Assembly (NCBI RefSeq): GCF_000814825.1
Contig: NZ_CP009302.1
Location: forward strand, 1,860,001-1,924,000
Source of the DNA: Berryella intestinalis
Lineage (GTDB): Bacteria; Actinomycetota; Coriobacteriia; Coriobacteriales; Eggerthellaceae
Length of the DNA stretch: 64,000 bases
Direction: 5' to 3'
The position numbers were made by a program, and so were the translations under genes. Under the pieces are notes generated by a model that saw only the letters and a list, made by a program, of their open reading frames with translations, ran no database searches and was not told the DNA's origin. Of the stretch, positions 43,905-51,590 are shown piece after piece (the first letter of the stretch is position 1; every line of letters begins with the position of its first letter).

Positions 43905-44412
43905 TCGAACCCACTCCCCGAAAGCGCACGACGCGCAACGACAAGCCGAGCCCGCTGTTCCGGAGTCGCAGCGCTTCACCGCGTCCTATCGCGCGATACG
44001 CACCGACGAGGCCGTAAAGGTCTACAACGGCGCCGGCATGAGGTCCGTCTCCCGCGTCCTCAGCTTCGACCCCGCAGACGAAGAATTCAGCGCACTCGAC
44101 GAATGCGCCTGCGCCATCCTGTCCGAGATCCTGCTTCTCCTCGGCGATGAGTTTCACCGCCGAGGAGAAGACCTGATGGACGTCGAAGCAAGGGCGCATG
44201 TAACCGTAGAGAACCCGTTGGCAGCCCTCGGCGTGCGCGGCGTCGAAGGCACTGCGCGCATCGCGTCGGTGCGCGTCGAAGCCTACCTGTTCACATTCAT
44301 GGACGAGCCGCAAGCTCGCACGGTGATCGACGGGGCGCTCGCGCGGGCAACCCTCTACCAAAGCCTGAAAGACGCCCTGTCCATCACCTGCCGATTCTCC
44401 CTAACCGAATGA
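43897..44412 (+). CDS. OsmC-like fold protein, atypical
   Basis: 171 residues; the start overlaps the methyltransferase gene by eight bases. The central helix with ALDECACAILSEILLLLGDE, the strands GVEGTARIASVRVEAYLF and the last helix-strand (ALARATLYQSLKDALSITCRF) follow the OsmC order. In OsmC peroxidases two Cys are required; the first position is plausible (ECACA), but the second, normally in a RCPxHRTL-like segment, reads RATLYQSL. So thiol peroxidase activity is doubtful and it may bind ligands or scaffold. This assignment is tentative. Confidence 0.6.
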   Translation: MPDRTHSPKAHDAQRQAEPAVPESQRFTASYRAIRTDEAVKVYNGAGMRSVSRVLSFDPADEEFSALDECACAILSEILLLLGDEFHRRGEDLMDVEARAHVTVENPLAALGVRGVEGTARIASVRVEAYLFTFMDEPQARTVIDGALARATLYQSLKDALSITCRFSLTE

Positions 44413-44437
44413 CCCGCTGAAAAAAAACCGCCCGATC

Positions 44438-44454
44438 ATTAACTGGCAGCTAAT
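44438..44454 (+). promoter_or_regulatory. Dyad operator candidate before the DUF5067/XRE/kinase operon
   Basis: ATTAACTGGCAGCTAAT is a 17-base dyad (ATTA-CTG / CAG-TAAT, one mismatched pair) lying 63 bases before the ATG at 44518. It could be bound by the XRE protein encoded two genes downstream. Confidence 0.55.
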
Positions 44455-44517
44455 GAATCGCATCCTCCCTTTCCCTAACATGGGCACCGTCATCTAACCT
44501 GGAAGGAAGAGGGAATC

Positions 44518-45270
44518 ATGGAACAACTTGGTTTTGCCCCCGATCAAAGGCCTGAGCCGACGGGAACGTCGGGATCGGCCATCGCCGCGCTGGTTCTCGG
44601 CGTACTCGCTTTGGCCAGCTCGTTCATCCCCATCGTGAACAACCTGTCGTTCATCTTCGCCATCGTGGGAATCATCCTCGCGATAGTCGGGCTGGTGGGC
44701 ATCAACAAGGGGAAGAAGACCGGCAAAGGCCTTGCCGTCGCGGCCGCCATCGTCAATGTCTTGGCCGTCGTGATCGTCATCGCCACCCAGAGCCTGTACT
44801 CCGCCGCAATCGATAAGGCCATGGAAAGCACCCAGGTCGAAAACGTCTCCGAGCAGGCCTCGACCCCGTCCGGCTCGACCGCGGGCGGCGAATCTGCGGA
44901 AAAGGCCGATAGCTCGAACAAAACCAAGTACCAGGTAACCATCGACGGCTCCGAGCTGATCCAGGACTACTCCGGCAAAAACGCGATCGTCGTCACGTAC
45001 ACCTGGAAGAATATGACCGACGACAGCACGTCGTTCCTTGCCAACGTAACCGCCCGGGCCTTCCAAAACGGCGTCCAGCTCGACAGCGCGATGGTGCGCG
45101 ACCTGGATAGCAGCAAGTCGCTGAGCCAGGTGAAGCCCGGCGCCGAGATCACCGTCAAGCAGGCCTACGAGCTGACCGATGCAAGCGAGGTGACCGTCGA
45201 GGTCTCTCCGCTGATCAGCTTGAACGGAGACAAGGACATCCTCGTCACGAAGAACTTCAGCGTTGAATAG
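44518..45270 (+). CDS. Membrane-anchored DUF4190/DUF5067-like protein
   Basis: 250 residues. Two hydrophobic helices (residues about 19-60, with GLVGINKGKKTGKGLA between) form the DUF4190-like anchor, followed by a third hydrophobic segment around 72-90. A serine/threonine-rich linker (105-135) leads to an extracytoplasmic immunoglobulin-like domain (residues 138-250, with IVVTYTWKNMTDDSTSF), which matches DUF5067. Such domains are found on surface or lipoproteins of gut actinobacteria and firmicutes with no known function. GGAAGGAAGAGGG precedes the ATG. Confidence 0.8.
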   Translation: MEQLGFAPDQRPEPTGTSGSAIAALVLGVLALASSFIPIVNNLSFIFAIVGIILAIVGLVGINKGKKTGKGLAVAAAIVNVLAVVIVIATQSLYSAAIDKAMESTQVENVSEQASTPSGSTAGGESAEKADSSNKTKYQVTIDGSELIQDYSGKNAIVVTYTWKNMTDDSTSFLANVTARAFQNGVQLDSAMVRDLDSSKSLSQVKPGAEITVKQAYELTDASEVTVEVSPLISLNGDKDILVTKNFSVE

Positions 45271-45320
45271 TACAATGCGGCGAGGGGGCGTTCGCCTCCC
45301 TCGCCTGCTTCGAGCATTGG

Positions 45321-45344
45321 AGCGCCGTACCGAGGTACGGCGCT
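45321..45344 (+). repeat. Hairpin before the XRE gene
   Basis: A perfect 10-11-bp stem (AGCGCCGTACC / GGTACGGCGCT) lies 51 bases after the DUF5067 gene stop. GGCGTTTAT follows, so it may terminate or attenuate transcription between the first gene and the regulator-kinase pair. Confidence 0.6.
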
Positions 45345-45415
45345 GGGCGTTTATAAGGCCCCGCGTGCGCAAGCGGCTGCAGTTTTCGTCCGCTTTCCAG
45401 CAAAAGGCATCGCCC

Positions 45416-45841
45416 GTGAACGAGCCCCTCACCGAACATCTCCTCTCCGAACTGGTCAATTCGCCCGATCCGAAGGCCTTCGTCGAAAGCCGCACGTTCG
45501 ATGCGCCCACCCTCACCGAATACCTGAACCGCCTGCTGCAAGACCGGGGCATGAAGTACAAGGAGGTCGCTCGGGCGGCCGACCTCGACGAAACCTACGC
45601 CTGGTACATATTCGCCGGACGCAGGAACCCGACCCGCAACAAGCTGTTGCAGATCGCGTTCGGCATGCGGCTCACCGTGCAGGAGACCCAGCGGCTTTTG
45701 CAGGCCGGGGGCATCAGCCGGCTGTACCCGAAGAACCGCCGCGACGCTATAATCATCTACTCCCTCCAAAAAGGCGCAACGCTGCTGCAGGCGGAGGGCG
45801 AACTTTACGGTTTCGGGGAACAGACGATCATCGAGAACTGA
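45416..45841 (+). CDS. XRE-family helix-turn-helix regulator
   Basis: 141 residues starting at a GTG at 45416, with AAAAGG upstream; the ATG at 45263 of the longer open frame would run through the hairpin and lacks a ribosome site. Residues about 38-95 form the HTH (YLNRLLQDRGMKYKEVARAADLDETYAWYIFAGRRNPTRNKLLQIAF). The remaining part is a small helical domain (LLQAGGISRLYPKNRRDAIIIYSLQKGATLLQAEGELYGFGE). It is four bases from the kinase gene, so the two are co-translated. The kinase may phosphorylate it. Confidence 0.85.
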   Translation: MNEPLTEHLLSELVNSPDPKAFVESRTFDAPTLTEYLNRLLQDRGMKYKEVARAADLDETYAWYIFAGRRNPTRNKLLQIAFGMRLTVQETQRLLQAGGISRLYPKNRRDAIIIYSLQKGATLLQAEGELYGFGEQTIIEN

Positions 45842-45845
45842 CAGC

Positions 45846-47177
45846 ATGCCCTCCATCGACACGAACGACCTCAAGCGATACCTGGCAAGCCTCGAGCGCG
45901 AGGACCGGTACCGCGTTGTCGACACCCTGAAAAGCACCGATGCCGAACGCACCGAACTGGTGTACCTTCCCGACTCCGTTCTGGAGGCGGACGCCCCCCT
46001 GCGGATGAAGCGGGGGTTCCAGCATCTGTACGTGAGGAAGTACATCGAGAGCGCCTCGCACCTCGGCAGCGCCTACCAGCGCATATTCGACCAACAGCAC
46101 AGCGAGGCCGATCCGCTGGAATCCGTCCCCCACGTGTACGAATGCTATGAAACCGACGAGCACCTGATCGTGGTCATGGAGTACCTGTCGGGCGAAACCC
46201 TCGATCGCGCCGTCTCGCGGCTGGGCGCGGGAAGCGACCTCGCGTGCAGGCTGCTCCCTCCCATCTGCGATGCGGTCGCATCCATCCACGAGCGGTTCGA
46301 CCCGCCGCTCATCCACCGCGACCTCAAGCCCAGCAACGTGATCGTCCAGGATGCGCGCGCCGTCCTCATCGACCTGGGCATCGCCCGCGATTTCAAAGAA
46401 GGTGCCGAAACGGACACCCTGCTGTTCGGGACGAGATCGTTCTCGCCGCCCGAGCAGTTCGGATACAAGCAGACCACGGTGCGAAGCGACGTGTACGCCC
46501 TGGGGATGCTGCTGTACTTCTGCCTGACGGGAACCATCCCCTCGGCCTCGACCCATGACGACCGCTTCCCCGGCGCCGATATCCCCGAGCCGATGCGCGC
46601 CGTGCTGATGTGCGCGACCGAGTTCGATCCCGAAAAGCGATTCGCGAGCGCCCGAGCCCTGAAAAACGCCTTCCTAAGCGCTTGCCCCGCGCATCCTATC
46701 CCCCGAAAAGCGCCCGGGTTGAGTGCGCCAGCGGCCGACGTCGCGGCGCCCTCTCCCGGCAATCGGCCCCTCGCAGCGGCGCCGTCCGGCACGCGGCGAA
46801 ACGCGCGTCGGGCACTCGGCAGGCGCTTCGCCCCCAAGCCGGCCGAACCGGAAAGGTTCTCCATCCTGGGAAAGATCTGGAACGGGCTGCTGGTCGCATC
46901 GCTGTTCGTGCTGCTTCTGGGCTGCTTCTCATCCTTCGTCAATCCGACGCCCCAGAACCAGGCAATGCCCATCTGGCACAACGCAATCGGGTTTTTGGTG
47001 GTCATGCCCGTGCTTTTCGCGTCAACCGCCCTGCTGATAGCCGACAAACGCAGGATCGCCGTGCGTTTCCCTGCGTTGCGCAAACTCAATTGGTGGAAGT
47101 GGATAGCTTCGTACGCGGTGCTGGCCTTCGCCCTCGTGTGCATCTTGGGGCTGATCCGCGTAATCGCCCTACGCTAA
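45846..47177 (+). CDS. Membrane Ser/Thr protein kinase
   Basis: 443 residues. Residues about 25-285 are a PknB-type kinase domain: Lys in YVRKYIE (K65), IHRDLKPSNVIV (H157, D159, K161, N164), the metal-binding IDLGIARDF (D176, DLG in place of DFG) and GTRSFSPPEQFG. A recognisable glycine-rich loop is absent (residues about 28-40). A proline/arginine-rich linker follows, then three hydrophobic segments (about 345-365, 380-400, 420-440), so the kinase faces the cytoplasm. Key catalytic residues are present and activity is plausible. Confidence 0.88.
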   Translation: MPSIDTNDLKRYLASLEREDRYRVVDTLKSTDAERTELVYLPDSVLEADAPLRMKRGFQHLYVRKYIESASHLGSAYQRIFDQQHSEADPLESVPHVYECYETDEHLIVVMEYLSGETLDRAVSRLGAGSDLACRLLPPICDAVASIHERFDPPLIHRDLKPSNVIVQDARAVLIDLGIARDFKEGAETDTLLFGTRSFSPPEQFGYKQTTVRSDVYALGMLLYFCLTGTIPSASTHDDRFPGADIPEPMRAVLMCATEFDPEKRFASARALKNAFLSACPAHPIPRKAPGLSAPAADVAAPSPGNRPLAAAPSGTRRNARRALGRRFAPKPAEPERFSILGKIWNGLLVASLFVLLLGCFSSFVNPTPQNQAMPIWHNAIGFLVVMPVLFASTALLIADKRRIAVRFPALRKLNWWKWIASYAVLAFALVCILGLIRVIALR

Positions 47178-47358
47178 GCGATAGACTTACATATCGGAAG
47201 GGCAAGGAGCCCGTCGCGACGCACGGAGCGCGGTTTTGGCTCAAGCCTGCCGGGATCGATAGAATACGGCTCGGAAGAAAACAAGACCTCGAGCTTATCC
47301 GCTCTAGGGTCTTGTTGGACACGGCGATCACCTTTGGAGCGGAACGGAGGCTGAGAAC
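47178..47358 (+). promoter_or_regulatory. alkD promoter and hairpin
   Basis: TTGGCT (47236-47241), an 18-base spacer and TAGAAT (47260-47265) form a candidate promoter. Just downstream a long imperfect hairpin (AACAAGACC... / ...GGGTCTTGTT, 47280-47316) lies in the leader; it could be a terminator or attenuator. GGAGCGGAACGGAGG precedes the ATG. Confidence 0.5.
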
Positions 47359-48138
47359 ATGGATGCGAATCGGATCTTGGTTGAAGCGCTGCGAGGCAAA
47401 GCTAGTGCGAAGACCGCGGCATTCAGCGCGAAGTTGGTGCCGACCGTAGCGCCGGAGCGCTTCCTCGGGGTTAAAAGCGCCGATATGAAAGCAGCCTCGA
47501 AGAGCCTGTTGGCAGGGGAGCTGCCGGTCAGTCCCTCAGAATTTCGCGCCAGCGTGCCCCACCCTTACGTGGAGCTGGATATAGTGCACGTTCACACCCT
47601 GAACGCCTTGCGGGATGCCGGCCAGTGGAGGACAGCCTGCGAGCATTTCCTTCCGTATATCGATAACTGGATGGTGACCGATTCCTTCGATCCGGCATTG
47701 CTCCGCGGGAAACGCGCCCTCGGTACCGAGGGCGCGGCGGAGGTGATCGCGACCGGACGGAGCTGGCTGGGCGACTTGAGCGCGGGAAACGGCGGTGCTA
47801 GCGGAGATGCCTATACGGTTCGCACCGGAGTGCTGGTGCTGTTGCAAGCCCTGCTAAAAGGCCATTTTGCGCCCGAGCAGCTGGAATGGGTGGCGGCAGT
47901 GCGGCACCCGGATTACTACGTGTGCATGGCCGCAGGTTGGTATTTTGCGACCGCCTTCGACAAGTTCGAGCAGGCAGCTCGGCCGTTTTTAGAGGAAAAC
48001 GGCCGTCTGCAGCTAGAATCGCACCGTCTGGCTGTACGCAAAATAATAGAATCGCGCCGGACATCCGCTGAAAACCTACGTTGGGCCCGGGACAAGCGAG
48101 CAGAATTGCGGGAGCTGGCGAAAGGAACCTTACCTTAA
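47359..48138 (+). CDS. DNA alkylation repair protein (AlkD-like)
   Basis: 259 residues made of HEAT-like helical pairs. The start ILVEALRGKASAKTAAFSAKLVP, FLGVKSADMKAASKSL, IDNWMVTDSFDPALL (the conserved WD/Y-type region) and HPDYYVCMAAGWYFATAF match the AlkD/AlkC-type repair family (PF08713-like). It would remove 3- and 7-alkylpurines. Codon use is less GC-biased than in neighbouring genes (for example tta/gcg/agt mixes), suggesting a different history. Its 3' end overlaps the convergent YerC gene by nine bases. Confidence 0.85.
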   Translation: MDANRILVEALRGKASAKTAAFSAKLVPTVAPERFLGVKSADMKAASKSLLAGELPVSPSEFRASVPHPYVELDIVHVHTLNALRDAGQWRTACEHFLPYIDNWMVTDSFDPALLRGKRALGTEGAAEVIATGRSWLGDLSAGNGGASGDAYTVRTGVLVLLQALLKGHFAPEQLEWVAAVRHPDYYVCMAAGWYFATAFDKFEQAARPFLEENGRLQLESHRLAVRKIIESRRTSAENLRWARDKRAELRELAKGTLP

Positions 48139-48435
48139 GCTCGAACGCCCTTCGTCATCCAGAAGGTCGATGGCATGGCGGTACCCGCCCGCGCCGTATC
48201 CCAGGCACTTGGAAACGCGCGCGATGGTCGTGGCCGACATGCCCGTCTCCTTCTCGATGGCCACGTACGACATGCCCGAGTCCAGCATGCGAGCGACCGC
48301 CAAGCGCTGGGACGATTCGCGGATCTCCCTGATGGTGAACAGATCTTCGAGCAGGGCGAACATCCGGTCCTTGTCGTCGATGGCGACGAGAACCTCAAGC
48401 AGGTTCTCGACGTCTTCGCTGCGCAGATCGTCCAT
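48130..48435 (-). CDS. YerC/YecD-type TrpR-superfamily protein
   Basis: 101 residues. The helix-turn-helix ARMLDSGMSYVAIEKETGMSATTIARVSKCLGYGAGGYR is the YerC/YecD signature. It is likely a small transcription factor of unknown target. It lies five bases after ilvE on the same strand. Confidence 0.92.
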   Translation of the reverse strand: MDDLRSEDVENLLEVLVAIDDKDRMFALLEDLFTIREIRESSQRLAVARMLDSGMSYVAIEKETGMSATTIARVSKCLGYGAGGYRHAIDLLDDEGRSSLR

Positions 48436-48440
48436 CTGCG

Positions 48441-49391
48441 CTACTCCACCTCGGTCAGCCAGTCGGCATAGCGCTCGGCGTTGCCGTACACCGCGTCGAA
48501 GAAGCGGGCCTGCAAAGCCTCGGTCACAGGACCGCGCGAGCCGGATCCGACCTGGCGCTCGTCCACGCTGGCAACGGGCGTGAGCTCGGCGGCCGAGCCC
48601 GTCATGAACACCTCGTCGGCGACGTACAGGTCCGTGCGGGTCAGGCTCTCTTCAAGCGGGCAGGCGTCGATCTCGCCGTCCTCGAACATGTCGGTCGCGA
48701 TCTGCAGCACCGAGTCGCGCGTGATTCCCTCGAGCAGGCCGTCGGACAGAGGCGGCGTCGAGATCACGCCGTTGCGCACGACGAACAGGTTCTCGCCCGT
48801 GCCCTCGCACACCAGGCCGGCCTCGTTCAACATGATGGCCTCGCCGTAGCCGTGCGCCTTCGCCTCGAGCTTCGCAAGCAGCGAGTTCATATAGGACGCC
48901 GTGGCCTTCACCGCAGGGGGGATGGCGTTGTTGGAGCGCTGGCGCCACGAAGAAACGCCCACCTTGATGCCCTTGGCCAGGGCCTCGGCCCCCAGATAGG
49001 CATCCCACGGCCACACGGCGATGATAACGTCGGTGGGAGCGCCGGTGGGATCGACCCCCATCACGCCGTAGCCGCGGTACACGAGGGGACGGATGTAGCA
49101 CTTCTTCAGGCCGTTGGCCTTGATGATGTCGACCGTCGCCCGAACCAGCTCGTCTGCGGTGTAGGGAAGGTCGATCATAGCGATTTTGCAGCTGCGGACC
49201 AGGCGCTCCATATGGTCCTGGAGACGGAACACGTAGCTTTTATGCGTCTCGGGGTTCTCGTAGCAGCGGATGCCCTCGAACACGCCCGAACCGTAATGCA
49301 GCGAGTGGCTGAGGACGTGCGTCGTGGCCTCCGCCCAGGGGATGATCTCACCGTTTTTCCAGATGTACTGGACTTCTTGGATATCGGCCAT
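48441..49391 (-). CDS. ilvE: Branched-chain amino acid aminotransferase
   Basis: 316 residues of fold-type IV PLP enzymes: LHYGSGVFEGIRCYE near residue 33, AVKATASYMNSLLAKLEA with the PLP-binding Lys near 160, ALLNEAGLVCEGTGENLFVV-type segment (here MLNEAGLVCEGTGENLF) and VFMTGSAAELTPV near 265. It interconverts branched-chain amino acids and oxo acids using glutamate. Neighbour yerC follows closely and is probably co-transcribed. Confidence 0.95.
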   Translation of the reverse strand: MADIQEVQYIWKNGEIIPWAEATTHVLSHSLHYGSGVFEGIRCYENPETHKSYVFRLQDHMERLVRSCKIAMIDLPYTADELVRATVDIIKANGLKKCYIRPLVYRGYGVMGVDPTGAPTDVIIAVWPWDAYLGAEALAKGIKVGVSSWRQRSNNAIPPAVKATASYMNSLLAKLEAKAHGYGEAIMLNEAGLVCEGTGENLFVVRNGVISTPPLSDGLLEGITRDSVLQIATDMFEDGEIDACPLEESLTRTDLYVADEVFMTGSAAELTPVASVDERQVGSGSRGPVTEALQARFFDAVYGNAERYADWLTEVE

Positions 49392-49484
49392 GGTACCGTC
49401 CCTTCATCGAGAGCGCCCGACGGGCGCCGCCGCCTCCCGGCGCCCTTTCAGAAAAGCGCCTATCAATCCCGATAATTCTACTCC

Positions 49485-49524
49485 CGTGCGCTTTGGCGAC
49501 GGGAAGGTATCGCCAAAGCGCACG
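49485..49524. repeat. 15-bp perfect inverted repeat between ilvE and flavoprotein gene
   Basis: CGTGCGCTTTGGCGA and its reverse complement TCGCCAAAGCGCACG flank a 10-base loop. On the plus strand TTTTC follows, but no plus-strand gene lies upstream; on the minus strand no T-tract follows. It may act as the flavoprotein mRNA 3' end or as a regulator site. Confidence 0.75.
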
Positions 49525-49657
49525 TTTTCACCGCATGGGCGAAAAGGAGTCGAAACGTAGGCGCCCGGCTTTCGGGGCGCCATCGGAAAAGGAGGGAGGC
49601 AGGGCAGCCCCAAGACCGCCCGCCCCCCGTCAGCAGCCAAGGGGCGAAGGGGGAAAC

Positions 49658-51391
49658 CTAGGCCTTCCCGAGGAAGCGCGCGACCGACTTGCCGCATTCG
49701 CGTCCCAGGCAGATCGCCATGCCAAGCGACATGCCGGGGATGGGGGTGATGTACTCGTAGCCGAAGCGGCGGCCGCAGTCGTTCCCGGAGACGTACAGGC
49801 CGGCGATCGGCTCGTAGTTCGCATCGACTGCGTTCTGCTCGCCATCGGTGAGGATGCCCCCGCACGTAACCATGGTCTCGCCCAGAACGGGGTCGAACTT
49901 GCAGGCGTAGAAGGGCCCTTCCTCGACGGGAAACAGCACCCTCGCATCGCGCCCGAACTCCTGATCGGCCCCCGCCGCGCAATAGGAGTTGTAGTCCTCG
50001 ATGGTCTTCAGGAAAGCGGCGAGCGCGTCTCCCTCGAATCCCAGCTGGGAAGCCAGACCCTGAAGCGTGTCGTCGGCGATGTACTCGACCTCGACCACGG
50101 GTCCGTGCTGGGCGCCCTCGTCTTTCTTCTCCTCTTCCTGATAGGTTCCCTTGAATTTGGCGTACGCCTTGTCGAGGGACTTCTGCAGGGCGGCCAGGTT
50201 CTCCTCGTTGGCACTGAACCCGGCGTGCTGCGGGATGGTGTACTGGCGATACGTGGGGAAGTTGGAGTCGACGACCGCGAACTTGGTCTTGCGCGTCTTG
50301 TATACGGTGGCGAAACCTCGCTGCTCTGCCGTGGGATAGTACTCGTTGCAGAAGCGCTTGCCGTTCTCGTCGATCCACACGGCCTGCGGCAGGCAGTTCA
50401 TCTTGCCGGGAACCGACAGGCCCTTCATGTTCATGCCGGGGATCGGGCAGGTCTCCAGATGCGCCCCGGCCCAGTAGGCCATCTGGACGCCGCGACCCGT
50501 GTTGTTGGCCGCCATGGAGGTAAGCTCTTCGCCTTCCACCAGGGCGTTTTTCATATCGGGCATGAGATCGGCCATCATTTCGGCATTCGCCCCGAAGCCT
50601 CCCGTGGCGATGACCACCGCCTTGCAGTTGAACTTGATGTTCTTCTTATCGCTGGTAGCGGCCAGGCCCGCGACCTTGCCGCCCTCCATGATCACGTACT
50701 GGGCCTCGGTCGAGAAGCGGAACTCGGCCCCGGCCTTCTTCGCTTGCTCGCGGTTCACCGCATGGATCTTGGTCTGGTTGCACTCGCCGTAGAAGCTGCA
50801 AACGGAGGGCCAGAACTTAATGCCGCTCAGCTCGTCGAGCTGGTGCTCGGTTTTCGGAAAGAACGCCGTGGTCATGGTGGCCAGATCGGCCTCGGTGAGC
50901 CCGGAGAGGTACCAGTCCATGTTGGCTCCGGAGTTCTGGGCGAACTTCATCACCAGCTCTTGGTTGGGGTAGTTGCCCGTGATGCGCATGTAGTTCTGGA
51001 AGAACTCGACCGGATCGATGGCGGGAACGCCGCGCTGCTGGAGGATGGTGGCGTTGAGCGCCGCCCCCTCGTTGCCCACCGGCGCATACGTATCTTCGGC
51101 CTGGCGCTCGATCAGCACGACGCGCGCGCCGCTTTCCGCCAGCTCCCGGCAAGCGGTCAGGCCGGCGTAGCCGTGGCCGGCCACCACCACGTCGCACGAA
51201 ACCTCTTCGTCAAACGATGCGATCTCGGCGGGGGCGGTGCGCCAGGTGGTCGGCTCGGCAGCGGCCTTCGACGCGCCCTTGTCGGCAGACCCCTTGGGCG
51301 AACAGCCGGCAAGCGCCGCGGATGCCGCGGCTCCCGCGCCCATAACGCCCATGCCCCTCAGAAAGCTCCTACGGGAAAATTCAACGGCCAT
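49658..51391 (-). CDS. Tat-exported fumarate-reductase-type FAD flavoprotein
   Basis: 577 residues from the ATG at 51391 (GGAAGGA upstream); an upstream TTG is an alternative. The N-terminus has a Tat motif (SRRSFLRG) and a lipobox-like LAGC, so it is probably an exported lipoprotein. FAD binding is at DVVVAGHGYAGLTACRELAE near residue 68, and the FRD/SDH flavoprotein core continues to GMSLGMAICLGRECGKSVARFLG. Such proteins in Eggerthellaceae reduce diverse alkenes (fumarate, urocanate, cinnamates); the substrate is not assignable. No heme or iron-sulfur partner is adjacent. The divergent LuxR protein likely regulates it. Confidence 0.9.
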   Translation of the reverse strand: MAVEFSRRSFLRGMGVMGAGAAASAALAGCSPKGSADKGASKAAAEPTTWRTAPAEIASFDEEVSCDVVVAGHGYAGLTACRELAESGARVVLIERQAEDTYAPVGNEGAALNATILQQRGVPAIDPVEFFQNYMRITGNYPNQELVMKFAQNSGANMDWYLSGLTEADLATMTTAFFPKTEHQLDELSGIKFWPSVCSFYGECNQTKIHAVNREQAKKAGAEFRFSTEAQYVIMEGGKVAGLAATSDKKNIKFNCKAVVIATGGFGANAEMMADLMPDMKNALVEGEELTSMAANNTGRGVQMAYWAGAHLETCPIPGMNMKGLSVPGKMNCLPQAVWIDENGKRFCNEYYPTAEQRGFATVYKTRKTKFAVVDSNFPTYRQYTIPQHAGFSANEENLAALQKSLDKAYAKFKGTYQEEEKKDEGAQHGPVVEVEYIADDTLQGLASQLGFEGDALAAFLKTIEDYNSYCAAGADQEFGRDARVLFPVEEGPFYACKFDPVLGETMVTCGGILTDGEQNAVDANYEPIAGLYVSGNDCGRRFGYEYITPIPGMSLGMAICLGRECGKSVARFLGKA

Positions 51392-51426
51392 TTCCAATCC
51401 TTCCCTTCGTTATCCCCTCGATGCGA

Positions 51427-51569
51427 TGTCGCAACCCCGGCGCCGCGCGTCGGGCTCGATGGCGAGAACTGTAGGAAACGGCGGCCGAAATGCCTATCGC
51501 GGAAATTGGGGAACTTGGGAATCCCTGGTCACAGCGCATCAAGGAAATTGATGAGAGTCGGTTGCGACA
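51427..51569. promoter_or_regulatory. Pair of identical 10-base sites in opposite orientation
   Basis: GGTTGCGACA occurs on the minus strand at 51427-51436, ahead of the flavoprotein gene, and on the plus strand at 51560-51569, ahead of the LuxR gene, at similar distances (about 36 and 22 bases from each start codon). This is a good candidate for shared regulation of both genes. Confidence 0.6.
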
Positions 51570-51590
51570 AGCTTGAAGTACAATCGCAAC

